Shown here in pieces: positions 35,389 through 44,734 of a DNA stretch of 64,000 bases. The DNA is from Cyclobacteriaceae bacterium (lineage in GTDB: Bacteria; Bacteroidota; Bacteroidia; Cytophagales; Cyclobacteriaceae). The notes beneath the pieces are model-generated. The model was not told the DNA's origin and did no database searches. It worked only from the letters and a program-made list of their open reading frames with translations. Within the stretch, counting starts at the first letter, position 1; each line of letters opens with the position of its first letter. The translations under genes were made by a program, and so were the position numbers. Where the stretch lies: positions 310,001 through 374,000 of the forward strand of contig JAEUUF010000013.1 in the NCBI GenBank assembly GCA_016787645.1. The letters are read 5' to 3'.

Positions 35389-36480
35389 ATGCCATTTGTC
35401 GTGAACCCCAACATTGCTGAAGCCCAGACCCTTGACGTTGACTTCTACCTTAGTTCCAAACATTACCAGCAAAGTCGTGAGCTCATTTTTGCGCGCTCGT
35501 GGCAATTGGCGGGCGATGAAGACCAGGTAAAGGAACCCGGGTGGGTGACGCCTTTCACCTATCTTGATCACTTCATCAACGAAGAACTGCTCCTTACCCG
35601 TGACAATGACCAGCAATTGCATTGCCTCTCCAATGTCTGCACGCACCGGGGCAACCTGGTAACCGAGGTTCCTTGCAAGGTTCGCGATCTCCGATGCAAG
35701 TACCATGGAAGGCGCTTCGGGCTCAATGGAAAATTTCTCAGCATGCCTGAATTCAAGGAAGTGAAAAATTTTCCGTTGGCATCTGACAACCTCACTTCAC
35801 TGCCCCTTTTCCAATGGGGTAAGTGGCTTTTCACCACCCTGAAGAATGACATACCCGCGGAGGCTTTCTTTGGCGATATGATCAAGCGGGTTGGCTGGAT
35901 GCCGGTCGACAAGTTTGTGCACCGCCCGGATCTCTCCAAGGAATACCTGGTTAACGCACATTGGGCGCTTTACTGCGAGAATTACCTGGAGGGATTTCAC
36001 ATCCCGTTTGTACATGCCGGTCTCAATTCGGTAATTGACTATGGAAGCTACTCGGTGGAGATCTTCCGTTATTCAAGCCTTCAATTGGGGATCGGCAAAC
36101 AAGGCGAACTAGCCTTCGATCTTCCCAAGGACTCTCCGGATTACGGCAAAAATGTGGCGAGCTATTACTTCTGGGTCTTCCCCAACCTGATGTTTAACTT
36201 CTATCCGTGGGGACTTTCCATCAATGTGATCCAGCCCTTGGGTGTTTCGAAGACCAAAGTCAAATTCATCTCCTATGTGTACGATGAGAGCAAACTGAGG
36301 ATGGGCGCGGGGGCTGATTTGCATAAAGTGGAAATGGAGGATGAAGAAATTGTGCAGTTGGTGCAGCGAGGCATCCGGTCGAGGTTTTACAAATTCGGAA
36401 GGTACTCGGTGACGCGGGAAACCGGGACACATCACTTTCACCGGCTGATCGCGGAGTTCATGAATGGCCCCACTGCGTAG
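35389..36480 (+). CDS. Rieske non-haem iron oxygenase, alpha subunit
   Basis: A 363-residue aromatic-ring-hydroxylating-type oxygenase. The Rieske 2Fe-2S ligands are C84-T-H86 and C103-K-Y-H106. The mononuclear iron site includes H204 and H209 in ENYLEGFHIPFVH, with an acidic third ligand expected near residue 320. Its size and the FHIPFVH motif resemble choline/carnitine monooxygenase-type members more than ring dioxygenases, but the substrate is unknown. No ferredoxin reductase or beta subunit gene is adjacent. Confidence 0.92.
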   Translation: MPFVVNPNIAEAQTLDVDFYLSSKHYQQSRELIFARSWQLAGDEDQVKEPGWVTPFTYLDHFINEELLLTRDNDQQLHCLSNVCTHRGNLVTEVPCKVRDLRCKYHGRRFGLNGKFLSMPEFKEVKNFPLASDNLTSLPLFQWGKWLFTTLKNDIPAEAFFGDMIKRVGWMPVDKFVHRPDLSKEYLVNAHWALYCENYLEGFHIPFVHAGLNSVIDYGSYSVEIFRYSSLQLGIGKQGELAFDLPKDSPDYGKNVASYYFWVFPNLMFNFYPWGLSINVIQPLGVSKTKVKFISYVYDESKLRMGAGADLHKVEMEDEEIVQLVQRGIRSRFYKFGRYSVTRETGTHHFHRLIAEFMNGPTA

Positions 36481-36511
36481 GCTGAATTTCTGCAGCCCCC
36501 GGCGCGGTGAA

Positions 36512-36587
36512 TGATTTTACTCATCCCCAACTCAGGGAATCACTGATAAAGATCATTTGAAGCAGGCACATTTGGCTTCGAGATTTG
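36512..36587 (+). promoter_or_regulatory. DUF1622 gene promoter with two FNR-like boxes
   Basis: TGATTTTACTCA (36512-36523) and the palindrome TGATAAAGATCA (36544-36555) are 32 bases apart centre to centre, three helical turns. After 24 bases comes GAGATTTG (36580-36587), one base from TAnnTTTG. The implied start near 36592 falls two bases before ATG 36594, so the transcript would be leaderless or the GTG/TTG just upstream is not used. Confidence 0.55.
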
Positions 36588-36593
36588 CCGGTG

Positions 36594-36968
36594 ATGTTGG
36601 AAGAATTCATCAAGGAGGGCACCCTGTTTCTCAGTACGATCGTGGATGCCGCTGCGGCCCTGATCATCGCCCACGCCATTATCCGCGCTACGGTAGACTA
36701 TACGCGAATGATCATCCGGGCTGCCTCTGACAAACTTGAAATTCGACTTACCCTGGGCAAATCGCTGGCCCTTGCACTTGAGTTTTTGCTTGCTGCGGAT
36801 GTACTGAGGACCGCGGTTGCTCCAAACTGGGACGACATCGGCAAACTAGCGGCCATCGCAGCCTTGCGAACGTTGCTCAATTATTTCCTTGAACGCGAAT
36901 TGAAACATACGGCAGCCCCCGTGGAAATCCAGCCTTCACCCGAGGGTCCTACTGCCGCGAAGGCTTGA
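36594..36968 (+). CDS. DUF1622 membrane protein
   Basis: A protein of about 124 residues with three hydrophobic segments. The family pattern is clear: an N-terminal helix (LFLSTIVDAAAALIIAHAII), RLTLGKSLALALEFLLAADVLRTAVAPNWDDIGKLAAIAALRTLLNYFLERE. DUF1622 proteins are small inner-membrane proteins of unknown role. ATG 36594 is favoured over TTG 36585 or GTG 36591. Its last 20 bases overlap the convergent DUF3667 gene. The promoter links it to the low-oxygen regulon candidate. Confidence 0.88.
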   Translation: MLEEFIKEGTLFLSTIVDAAAALIIAHAIIRATVDYTRMIIRAASDKLEIRLTLGKSLALALEFLLAADVLRTAVAPNWDDIGKLAAIAALRTLLNYFLERELKHTAAPVEIQPSPEGPTAAKA

Positions 36969-37740
36969 TGGCATCCAACGCCGGTGGATACACAACGGCC
37001 AGGATCAAAACAACTACGATCACCATCACCATCATGGTGGCCACAAAAAGCAACTGACCTCCTACATAAACGCCAATGCCTTTGAGGAAAGCTTTGAGGC
37101 GCGATTGGTATTGCATCAAATCAGCATACACGTAACCAAAATACAAAACTGATAAGAGTGATGAAGCAATGGACAATTGCTCGCCGGCTACCTTGAGGAC
37201 CACGAAAGCCATCATGCTCACCCAGAACAAATGCCCGCTCGTATAAAATAATGGAACGGTATGTTCCATCAGGTTGTATCCGCTCTTTCTGAAAAAGAAG
37301 TGCCGGGCAGCGATCGCTTGAAAAGGGACTGCCAGGAATAATACCCACTTAATATGATCCGCTACCCAACGCGTTACCAAAGCGATTCCGCGAGAATTAT
37401 TGGTATCCAGTGCCATGACCTGTTGCCGATCCCGGATCAATTCCGCAAAGTCCATCCCCAGGATGCTCACCCAAAGTAACAGCAGGGTTATCATGAAAAA
37501 GAAATAGGAAATCGGACCGAAGTACAGGACACGAACACCCCGGATATAACTGGATGCCACCTGGCCGGGTCGCCGCGTAAGGTCTTTGAGTGTGCGAAGG
37601 AACATTCCATCAAAGCCAACGACATTCATCCAGAAGTCGGACAAGGTATCGCGCAACGTGATCCGCTTTACACCCGACCGCTGTCCACAGGAAGGGCAAA
37701 ACGGTGTTGATACTTCATGGCCACAATGGACGCATTGCAT
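36949..37740 (-). CDS. DUF3667 zinc-ribbon membrane protein
   Basis: A 263-residue protein with an N-terminal zinc ribbon (C3-V-H-C6 ... C15-P-S-C18 then GQRSGVKRITLRDT). The DUF3667 region DTLSDFWMNVVGFDGMFLRTLKDLTRRPGQVASSYIRG follows, then about five membrane helices. This domain pair is common in Bacteroidota; function is unknown. It converges with and overlaps the DUF1622 gene by 20 bases. A good -7 element lies just upstream. Confidence 0.88.
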   Translation of the reverse strand: MQCVHCGHEVSTPFCPSCGQRSGVKRITLRDTLSDFWMNVVGFDGMFLRTLKDLTRRPGQVASSYIRGVRVLYFGPISYFFFMITLLLLWVSILGMDFAELIRDRQQVMALDTNNSRGIALVTRWVADHIKWVLFLAVPFQAIAARHFFFRKSGYNLMEHTVPLFYTSGHLFWVSMMAFVVLKVAGEQLSIASSLLSVLYFGYVYADLMQYQSRLKAFLKGIGVYVGGQLLFVATMMVMVIVVVLILAVVYPPALDAIKPSRQ

Positions 37741-37762
37741 AAAACTTCCGGGGTGTTGATTT

Positions 37763-37770
37763 CAAATCTA
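37763..37770 (-). promoter_or_regulatory. Candidate -7 element for DUF3667 gene
   Basis: TAGATTTG on the minus strand matches TAnnTTTG exactly, 22 bases upstream of the start codon at 37740. No -33 element is seen at 17-20 bases. Confidence 0.45.
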
Positions 37771-37804
37771 ATTAATTAAGTTCGCTCTGGCTCCCATTCT
37801 AACC

Positions 37805-38419
37805 ATGAAACTCAAGCATCCCATCAACCTTCACAAAGGACTGACCTTTGTGGTCGTCAGCGCCCTCATGTTCTTCTATGAAAATTATTCACTGCCGGCG
37901 CTCATTTACCTTGCACTTCACGGCACGTATGGATTTCTTTGGCTGCTGAAGGACCTGTGGTATCCAGACCGGCAATGGGAACAACCCATTTCATTTGGTT
38001 ATGCTGTCGTTGTCTTTGGTTCGCTTTGCCTGTACTGGGCATCCCCCGTGATCCTGATCAGCCAGCACATCATGCCGCCCGACGTCGTAATCTTCTCGTC
38101 GGTACTTCTCAATGCATGGGGTGTTTTCTTCCATTTTGGCAGTGATGCTCAAAAGCATTTCACGCTCAAACATGCACCCGGACTGATCACGGAGGGCTTC
38201 TTTGGCCGCAACCGGAACACCAACTATCTCGGCGAATTCCTGATCTACCTCAGCTTTGCGTTACTGGCCATGCATTGGCTCCCCCTCGCCGTACTTGGAG
38301 CTTTTGTATCCTTTGTCTTTATCCCCAACATGCTCCGTAAAGACAAATCGTTGTCCCGCTACCCGGGATTTGCGGCCTACCGGGATAGCTCAGGCTTCAT
38401 CCTTCCGAAATTCTGGTAA
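37805..38419 (+). CDS. Isoprenylcysteine-methyltransferase/DUF1295-like membrane protein
   Basis: A 204-residue polytopic membrane protein. Its C-terminal part has the pattern of the ICMT/PEMT/DUF1295 superfamily: HAPGLITEGFFGRNRNTNYLGEFLIYLSFALLA, then RKDKSLSRYPGFAAYRDSSGFILP (arginine-asparagine-tyrosine SAM-binding region and the terminal YPGFAAYR box). It probably transfers a methyl group to a membrane-embedded substrate or is a reductase-like relative. It precedes leuS on the same strand by 65 bases. Confidence 0.8.
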   Translation: MKLKHPINLHKGLTFVVVSALMFFYENYSLPALIYLALHGTYGFLWLLKDLWYPDRQWEQPISFGYAVVVFGSLCLYWASPVILISQHIMPPDVVIFSSVLLNAWGVFFHFGSDAQKHFTLKHAPGLITEGFFGRNRNTNYLGEFLIYLSFALLAMHWLPLAVLGAFVSFVFIPNMLRKDKSLSRYPGFAAYRDSSGFILPKFW

Positions 38420-38457
38420 GCCTTGAAATTAAGGGTGGGCAAATCGCGGCATTGACT

Positions 38458-38465
38458 TATTTTTG
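38458..38465 (+). promoter_or_regulatory. Candidate -7 element for leuS
   Basis: TATTTTTG matches TAnnTTTG exactly and lies 19 bases before the leuS ATG. A -33 TTTG is not found at the consensus distance. Confidence 0.45.
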
Positions 38466-38484
38466 CCGTTCGAATTGAACCCGA

Positions 38485-41280
38485 ATGGCCGAATACAGCA
38501 AAGAAGAGATTAGCCGGATTGAAGAGAAATGGCGGGCAGCGTGGCAAACGAAGCAGGTTTACAAGACCGTCAATGACCCTTCCAAGCCAAAGTACTACGT
38601 GCTCGATATGTTTCCTTACCCTTCGGGTGCGGGATTGCATGTGGGCCACCCCCTGGGCTACATCGCTTCTGACATTGTAGCTCGATTCAAGCGGATCAAA
38701 GGCTTCAACGTGCTGCATCCCATGGGCTTTGACGCGTTTGGACTGCCCGCTGAACAGTATGCCATCGAACACGGCATCCATCCGGCCGTATCCACTCAAC
38801 AAAATATCCAGAACTTCAAACGCCAACTGGGTAAGATCGGGTTCTGCTATGATTGGTCAAGAGAAGTACAAACGTGCGATCCCTCCTACTACCGCTGGAC
38901 CCAATGGATCTTCCTCCAGATTTTCGACAGCTGGTTTAATCGCCGAAAGGAGAAGGCAGAGCGCATCAGTGAACTAATCCAAATTTTTCAGCGCGAGGGC
39001 AACAAGCAACATCCGTTTCCAAACACCAAATACCGTACCCCGGCCGGCAAAGAAACATTTACAGCCGACGAATGGAAAAGCTACAGCGAGAAAGCCCAGC
39101 AAGAGATACTCATGAACTACCGTCTTGCCTATCTCGCTTACACCGATGTCAACTGGTGCGAGGCGCTGGGCACTGTGCTGGCCAATGATGAAGTCATCAA
39201 CGGCGTAAGCTATCGAGGCGGGTTTCCCGTAGTGAAGCGCCAGATGCGCCAATGGAGCCTTCGGATCACTGAGTATGCAGAACGCCTCTTAAAAGGCCTC
39301 GATGAAATTGACTTCAGTGAGTCCATGAAGGAGATTCAACGAAACTGGATTGGAAAGAGTACCGGGGCGTTGGTACGATTTGAAGTGAAAGGCCGGGGTG
39401 AGGCACTGGAGGTATTCACGACACGGCCGGACACCATTTTCGGTGTAGACTTTATGGTGCTGGCGCCTGAACATCCCCTCGTGAAGAATATCACTACGGC
39501 CGAGCAGATGGCGGATGTGGAGACCTACCTGAAATATGTGGAAAGCCGCTCCGAAATCGACCGCATGGCGGAAGTGAAGAAAGTAACGGGTTGCTTCATC
39601 GGCGCCTTTGCCGTCAATCCGCTGAGTCAGCGGGAGATTCCCATATGGATCAGTGAGTATGTACTGGCCGGGTATGGCACCGGCGCCATCATGGGCGTAC
39701 CATGTGGTGACGAGCGCGATCACAAATTCGCCAAGCACTTTAAATTGCCGATCACCAATATTATCGGAAAGGACTACAACGGCGAAGAGGCGAATCCATC
39801 CTACGAGGCCACTCTTGAAAACTCCGGATCCTATAACGGCATGCGGATGCGCGACGCCCTTCCCGCCATCATTGAAGAACTGGAAAAACGTGGCGTTGGC
39901 AAGCGGCAAATCAATTACAAAATGCGTGATGCCGGATGGAGTCGTCAGCGATACTGGGGTGAACCTTTCCCGGTGGTCTTCCGCGATGATCTCCCGTATG
40001 CGATGGATTACAAAGATCTCCCGCTGACCCTTCCTGACTCTGACAATTTCAAACCATCGGGCAGCGGTGAAGGGCCATTGGCCAACCTGCAAGACTGGAT
40101 TCATTTTGCCCCGGGGCAAAAAAGAGACAGCAATACCATGCCTACCCATGCGGGCGCGGCCTGGTATTTCCTTCGTTACATGGATCCTCACAACACCAGC
40201 GAATTTGCCAGCCGCGAATCGCTGGACTACTGGAACCAGGTGGATGTATATATCGGCGGTTCCGAACATGCGGTGGCTCACTTGCTCTACGCCCGCTTGT
40301 GGGTGAAGATCCTGCACGACCTTGGCTACCTGGGTTTTGATGAGCCGTTCAAGAAACTGATCAACCAGGGGAAGATTACCGGGGATTCCCGGTTTGTTTA
40401 TCGCGTCCGTGGCAGCAACACCTTTGTATCCTCCGGCCTGCTGGCCCAGTTTGAAACGGATCCGTTGCACGTCGATGTAAATATTGTCAACGGCATCGAA
40501 CTAGACCTCGACGCGTTTCGCCGGTCAAGACCTGATTATGCCAACGCTGAATTTGTCCTTGAGGGTGGCAAGTACCTCTGCGGCTCGGCTATTGAAAAGA
40601 TGTCCAAGTCGAAATACAACGTGGTAAATCCCGACGACATCATCGACAAGTACGGCGCCGACACGCTGCGGATGTACGAAATGTTCCTGGGCCCGCTGGA
40701 GGCTTCGAAACCCTGGAGCACCAACGGCATCGATGGAGTTTATAAGTTTCTTCGACGCTTCTGGAACCTCTTCCACGATGGTGCAGGAACATTCGGGGTA
40801 ACCAGCGAGACCCCCACCCACGACGAACTGCGGATACTCCACAAGACACTGAAGAAAGTGGAGCACGATATTGAGCATTACTCGTTCAATACCTCGGTGA
40901 GTGAATTCATGATTTGTGTGAATGAACTCAGCTCACTGAAGTGTAATAAGCGAGCAGTGCTGGAACCCCTGGTGATTGCACTTTCTCCTTTTGCCCCGCA
41001 CATCGCCGAGGAAATCTGGTCCTTGCTTGGACATACCGATACCATCCTGAAAGCGAGTTATCCCGCCTTTGATGAGAAATACATCAAAGTCAACTCACAT
41101 GCTTACCCGATCTCCATCAACGGAAAAGTCCGTGCCACCATGGAGTTTGCGCTCGACATGCCCAAGGAAGACATCGAAAAGCAAGTCCTCGCATCAGAGG
41201 TACTTCAAAAATGGAGTGAAGGAAAGACGCCCAAGAAAGTAATTATCGTCCCAGGCCGGATCGTCAACGTCGTACTTTGA
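38485..41280 (+). CDS. leuS: Leucyl-tRNA synthetase
   Basis: A 931-residue class Ia synthetase that charges tRNA-Leu. The HIGH-type motif is H52-V-G-H55 in PYPSGAGLHVGHPLGY, the editing domain has TTRPDTIFGVDFMVLAPEH, and KMSKS is at residues 705-709. The length exceeds the E. coli enzyme by about 70 residues, due to extra segments before KMSKS (for example FETDPLHVDVNIVNG) of the kind seen in Bacteroidota. Its last 17 bases overlap the convergent gene at 41264. Confidence 0.98.
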   Translation: MAEYSKEEISRIEEKWRAAWQTKQVYKTVNDPSKPKYYVLDMFPYPSGAGLHVGHPLGYIASDIVARFKRIKGFNVLHPMGFDAFGLPAEQYAIEHGIHPAVSTQQNIQNFKRQLGKIGFCYDWSREVQTCDPSYYRWTQWIFLQIFDSWFNRRKEKAERISELIQIFQREGNKQHPFPNTKYRTPAGKETFTADEWKSYSEKAQQEILMNYRLAYLAYTDVNWCEALGTVLANDEVINGVSYRGGFPVVKRQMRQWSLRITEYAERLLKGLDEIDFSESMKEIQRNWIGKSTGALVRFEVKGRGEALEVFTTRPDTIFGVDFMVLAPEHPLVKNITTAEQMADVETYLKYVESRSEIDRMAEVKKVTGCFIGAFAVNPLSQREIPIWISEYVLAGYGTGAIMGVPCGDERDHKFAKHFKLPITNIIGKDYNGEEANPSYEATLENSGSYNGMRMRDALPAIIEELEKRGVGKRQINYKMRDAGWSRQRYWGEPFPVVFRDDLPYAMDYKDLPLTLPDSDNFKPSGSGEGPLANLQDWIHFAPGQKRDSNTMPTHAGAAWYFLRYMDPHNTSEFASRESLDYWNQVDVYIGGSEHAVAHLLYARLWVKILHDLGYLGFDEPFKKLINQGKITGDSRFVYRVRGSNTFVSSGLLAQFETDPLHVDVNIVNGIELDLDAFRRSRPDYANAEFVLEGGKYLCGSAIEKMSKSKYNVVNPDDIIDKYGADTLRMYEMFLGPLEASKPWSTNGIDGVYKFLRRFWNLFHDGAGTFGVTSETPTHDELRILHKTLKKVEHDIEHYSFNTSVSEFMICVNELSSLKCNKRAVLEPLVIALSPFAPHIAEEIWSLLGHTDTILKASYPAFDEKYIKVNSHAYPISINGKVRATMEFALDMPKEDIEKQVLASEVLQKWSEGKTPKKVIIVPGRIVNVVL

Positions 41281-41641
41281 CAACGGGCACTACCGGCCGG
41301 ATGACCGGCGGCGGCTCAGCCAGCAGAAATTCGGGCACCATTGGCTGAAACATATGCCCGGGAGGTATGCCGGGTGCCAAACCGTAAACGCGCTCGGCCA
41401 CCTGCCGATACGTGTAGGACTTTCCCGGATTGCGGAGTGCCGCCACATCAATGATCACCGTGTTTCGATCAAAGGTTCCCCAGGGAGTGCGCGTCCTGCC
41501 AACACTCAGGGTAATGAAACTTAATCCTTTGCTCCGGTTCCGCACGTGCTTCCCCAGCACAATGTCGCTGCGAAAGGATACCTGGGCTTCGGCAGAAGCC
41601 ACCACCAGCCCGAGGAGGAGCAATAGCAAGGAGGTTTTCAC
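41264..41641 (-). CDS. Small exported protein of unknown function
   Basis: A 125-residue protein with a signal peptide (cut near AEAQ, residue 20), a short beta-rich core (VSFRSDIVLGKHVRNRSKGLSFITLSVGR) and a proline/valine-rich basic tail ending in VVKVRR. I do not recognise a family. It overlaps the leuS 3' end by 17 bases on the opposite strand, which argues for caution, but the clean signal peptide supports a real gene. Confidence 0.6.
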   Translation of the reverse strand: MKTSLLLLLLGLVVASAEAQVSFRSDIVLGKHVRNRSKGLSFITLSVGRTRTPWGTFDRNTVIIDVAALRNPGKSYTYRQVAERVYGLAPGIPPGHMFQPMVPEFLLAEPPPVIRPVVPVVKVRR

Positions 41642-41720
41642 ACGAAAAAGGTAGCAAAAATCGCGCGTTTCGTCAGCCCCAACATTTGGTTAACTTAGCA
41701 CCCCATTCAACCTTCGGCTT

Positions 41721-42722
41721 ATGCCTTTTTCGAAGATCGTTGCTCTCGGCCATCACGTTCCGGAAACCGTAATTACTAACCAATACCTCTCCACTGTCAT
41801 GGATACCACCAATGAGTGGATCGTGGAGCGCACCGGGATTAACGAACGCCGCTGGGTGGATCCCACCAAAGACACCGTGGCCAACATGGCTGCCAAAGCA
41901 ACCCGGATGGCACTGAAGCGTGCCAACCTCACGGAAAAAGACATTGAGTTCATTGTCTTCGCTACCATCACCCCCGACTATTTCTTCCCGGGCTCCGGCG
42001 TGTTGCTTCAACGCGAACTGGGTCTCGAAGGAATTGGCGCGCTGGATATTCGAAACGCCTGCTCCGGGTTCATCTACGCCTTGAGTACAGCCGATCAATT
42101 TATTAAGTCCGGCATGTACAAAACCATCCTGGTGGTTGGCGCCGAAATACAATCCACTGCGTTGGATGTAACCACGCGAGGCCGCAACGTGTCGGTAATT
42201 TTTGGCGATGGTGCCGGTGCGGCCATCCTCCAGGCCTCCGACAAACCCGGTGTGCTTTCCACCCATCTTCATTCCGATGGTCGCTTTGCGGAAGAGCTTT
42301 ATGTGAAAGACCCTGGCAGCAGTCGTCCCCGTGAAATCCGCCAGCCGGAACAAATCCTTGACACCACCGATTTCAAAGTGGTCATGAACGGCAACCAGGT
42401 CTTCAAGCACGCGGTGGTCCGCTTCATGGAAGTCATCAACGAAGCGCTGGCCGCCAGCCAGATGACCAAGGAGCAAATCAACCTGCTCGTTCCCCACCAG
42501 GCCAACCTGCGCATCAGCCAGTTCATCCAGCAAAAAATGCAGCTTCGCGACGACCAGGTGTATAACAACATCATGCGGTACGGGAATACAACCGCGGCTT
42601 CCATTCCCATCGCTCTCAGTGAGGCGTGGGGCGAAGGAAGAGTGAAAGAAAATAACGTAATTTGTTTGGCGGCCTTTGGCAGCGGCTTCACATGGGCTTC
42701 CGCCCTCATCCGCTGGATTTGA
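41721..42722 (+). CDS. fabH: 3-oxoacyl-ACP synthase III (FabH)
   Basis: A 333-residue condensing enzyme that starts fatty acid synthesis by joining acyl-CoA to malonyl-ACP. The catalytic triad is complete: Cys114 in DIRNACSGFIYALS, His259 in LLVPHQANLRI and Asn289 in RYGNTTAASIP. No fab or acp genes are adjacent; a second FabH-like gene elsewhere is common in this phylum, so a specialised role is possible. A small conserved gene follows 31 bases later. Confidence 0.95.
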   Translation: MPFSKIVALGHHVPETVITNQYLSTVMDTTNEWIVERTGINERRWVDPTKDTVANMAAKATRMALKRANLTEKDIEFIVFATITPDYFFPGSGVLLQRELGLEGIGALDIRNACSGFIYALSTADQFIKSGMYKTILVVGAEIQSTALDVTTRGRNVSVIFGDGAGAAILQASDKPGVLSTHLHSDGRFAEELYVKDPGSSRPREIRQPEQILDTTDFKVVMNGNQVFKHAVVRFMEVINEALAASQMTKEQINLLVPHQANLRISQFIQQKMQLRDDQVYNNIMRYGNTTAASIPIALSEAWGEGRVKENNVICLAAFGSGFTWASALIRWI

Positions 42723-42753
42723 CGCCGGTCACCCAAGTAATCAGCAACGTAAC

Positions 42754-42978
42754 ATGAAGACTACGTCCTACAATCCCAGTCCCCTGGAAGTCGATTTTGC
42801 CAACGCGCTTTTCATTCTGCAAAAGGAGATCCAGAAACATCTTCAGGACAACCAGGTGGTGAATGTGGAAAGCAACATCAAGCGCGACAATCCCATGGTG
42901 AAGTTCAGCCTGGTGGACAAGGACGGCGATCCACACGAAATCGTCATCCGCGTTGTGCAAATACCCGACAAGTTCTGA
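42754..42978 (+). CDS. Small conserved protein of unknown function
   Basis: A 74-residue cytosolic protein: MKTTSYNPSPLEVDFANALFILQKEIQKHL, then VESNIKRDNPMVKFSLVDKDGDPHEIVIRVVQIPDKF. It looks like one helix pair followed by a three-stranded sheet. ATG 42754 starts a compact domain, whereas upstream in-frame sequence overlaps fabH. I know it only as a small hypothetical type in Cytophagales-like genomes. It sits between fabH and the S41 peptidase gene on the same strand and may be cotranscribed. Confidence 0.65.
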   Translation: MKTTSYNPSPLEVDFANALFILQKEIQKHLQDNQVVNVESNIKRDNPMVKFSLVDKDGDPHEIVIRVVQIPDKF

Positions 42979-43033
42979 TTCGCATAACCCTTCCTTGCCT
43001 GATTCCGTACATTAGCCTACAAACAGGGCCCTC

Positions 43034-44677
43034 ATGAAGAAATGGACAGTATTGGTGGTGTTGGTTTCCGGCCTGACCTTCCTCTCATTCACTCCCACCG
43101 CCGATCGGTACTTCGAAATCGCCAAGAACCTGGACATTTTCGCCGGGGCTTTCCGGGAAATCAATACCTATTACGTCGACGAGGTGAATCCGAACACGCT
43201 AATGCGTACCGGGATCGATGCCATGCTCGCCTCCCTTGACCCCTTTACGAATTACATCCCGGAAAACGAAGTTGAAGATTTCCGAACCATCAACACCGGG
43301 CAATACGGCGGCATCGGTGCGGTGACCCGCGAAATCAACGGCAAGACCATCATCACCATGATGTATGAAGGCTACCCCGCCTACCGCGGCGGCCTGCGCA
43401 TCGGCGACGAAGTGATCAAGATGGATGAGGTGGAGCTTTCCAAGATTACCATCGAGCAAGCCAATCAACTGATGCACGGGCAGGTAGGCACTCCTGTATC
43501 GCTGACGGTGCGCAGGCTTGGCGTTCGCGATCCCATCAAACTCCAATTCAAACGGGAGAAGATCAAGATCAGCAATGTTCCTTATTTTGGAATGATCGGT
43601 GGGAACGTTGGTTATCTGCGGCTCAGCAATTTCACCCCCGACGCCGGAAAAGAGGTTCGCGCGGCGGTGGTTTCCCTCAAAGAATCCGGGGCGAAAGCCA
43701 TCGTCCTTGATTTGCGCGAAAATCCGGGCGGTCTCCTGGATGAGGCAGTCAAAATTTGCAACATCTTCCTGCCCAAAGGAAAACTGGTGGTTACCATGAA
43801 GGGGAAGATCGCGGAATTCAACAGCACTTATAACACCGAAATGCCACCCACCGACCTGGAGATCCCCGTGGCGGTTGTGATCAACCGGAACTCTGCATCG
43901 GCCTCTGAAATTGTAGCCGGCACCCTGCAAGATTATGACCGTGCTATTATTGTAGGTGAAAAGTCCTATGGAAAAGGGTTGGTTCAGTTGACCCGTCAAC
44001 TGGGCTATAATTCCCAGGTGAAAATTACCACCGCAAAATACTATACGCCCACCGGGCGCTGCATCCAGGTGCTGGATTATTCCCATCGCCGGCCCGACGG
44101 CAGCGTGGGATCTGTTCCGGATTCATTAAAGAAGGAATTCAAGACCGCCAACGGCCGCACGGTCTATGATGGCGGGGGCATCGATCCCGACATCAACCTA
44201 TCCCACCCGGAACTAGCGCCCATCAGCGAAGCCTTGCTCAACCAAGGACTTATTTTTGATTATGCCACGCTCTACGCGTCCAAACATGCCACGATTGGTG
44301 AAGCGCGCAACTTTTCATTTACCGACGCCGACTACCAGGATTTTGTCGGCTGGCTGAAGACCAAAAGCTACACCTATCAATCTCCGTTGGAAGATCAACT
44401 CCAGCGACTGAAAACTACCGCCAAAGCGGAACGGCTCTATGACGAACTCAAGACTCCCATCGACCAACTTCAGACCCTGCTGGCAGAGAGCCGGAAGAAC
44501 GACCTGAATACGTATAAAGAGGAATTGCGCAAACTGCTGGAGGAAGAAATCGTCGGGCGCTATTTTATGGAACGCGGTAAGGTGGAAGTCACGTTCAAGG
44601 ATGATCCCGAGATCCGCAAATCCGTAGAGGTCCTTCTGGCTTCTGCACAATACAACAAGATTCTCAGTCGTCCCTAA
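43034..44677 (+). CDS. C-terminal processing peptidase, S41 family
   Basis: A 547-residue exported peptidase. After a signal or anchor sequence (residues 1-20) comes the N-terminal helical region, a PDZ domain (about 85-175, YGGIGAVT...GDEVIKMDEVELSKI), and the S41 protease core with Ser289 in NRNSASASEIVAG and Lys314 in SYGKGLVQ, 25 residues apart as in other CtpA enzymes. A helical C-terminal extension follows. It trims or degrades periplasmic proteins. Confidence 0.95.
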   Translation: MKKWTVLVVLVSGLTFLSFTPTADRYFEIAKNLDIFAGAFREINTYYVDEVNPNTLMRTGIDAMLASLDPFTNYIPENEVEDFRTINTGQYGGIGAVTREINGKTIITMMYEGYPAYRGGLRIGDEVIKMDEVELSKITIEQANQLMHGQVGTPVSLTVRRLGVRDPIKLQFKREKIKISNVPYFGMIGGNVGYLRLSNFTPDAGKEVRAAVVSLKESGAKAIVLDLRENPGGLLDEAVKICNIFLPKGKLVVTMKGKIAEFNSTYNTEMPPTDLEIPVAVVINRNSASASEIVAGTLQDYDRAIIVGEKSYGKGLVQLTRQLGYNSQVKITTAKYYTPTGRCIQVLDYSHRRPDGSVGSVPDSLKKEFKTANGRTVYDGGGIDPDINLSHPELAPISEALLNQGLIFDYATLYASKHATIGEARNFSFTDADYQDFVGWLKTKSYTYQSPLEDQLQRLKTTAKAERLYDELKTPIDQLQTLLAESRKNDLNTYKEELRKLLEEEIVGRYFMERGKVEVTFKDDPEIRKSVEVLLASAQYNKILSRP

Positions 44678-44734
44678 TTTTCTTTCTCTTCTTCAGGGAG
44701 TGGAATCGAGGAAATAATTTCCGAATTTCCACCT

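Noticed and set aside
39289..40470. Long open frame of about 393 codons antisense to leuS
   Set aside because: It lies wholly within a certain gene, follows from codon bias of the sense strand, and encodes no recognisable domain.
41673..42533. Open frame of about 286 codons antisense to fabH
   Set aside because: The sense gene is unambiguous, and the antisense product is rich in His/Gly/Val without any fold pattern.
43199..44086. Open frame of about 295 codons antisense to the S41 peptidase gene
   Set aside because: No domain or signal is visible and the sense gene has complete catalytic motifs.
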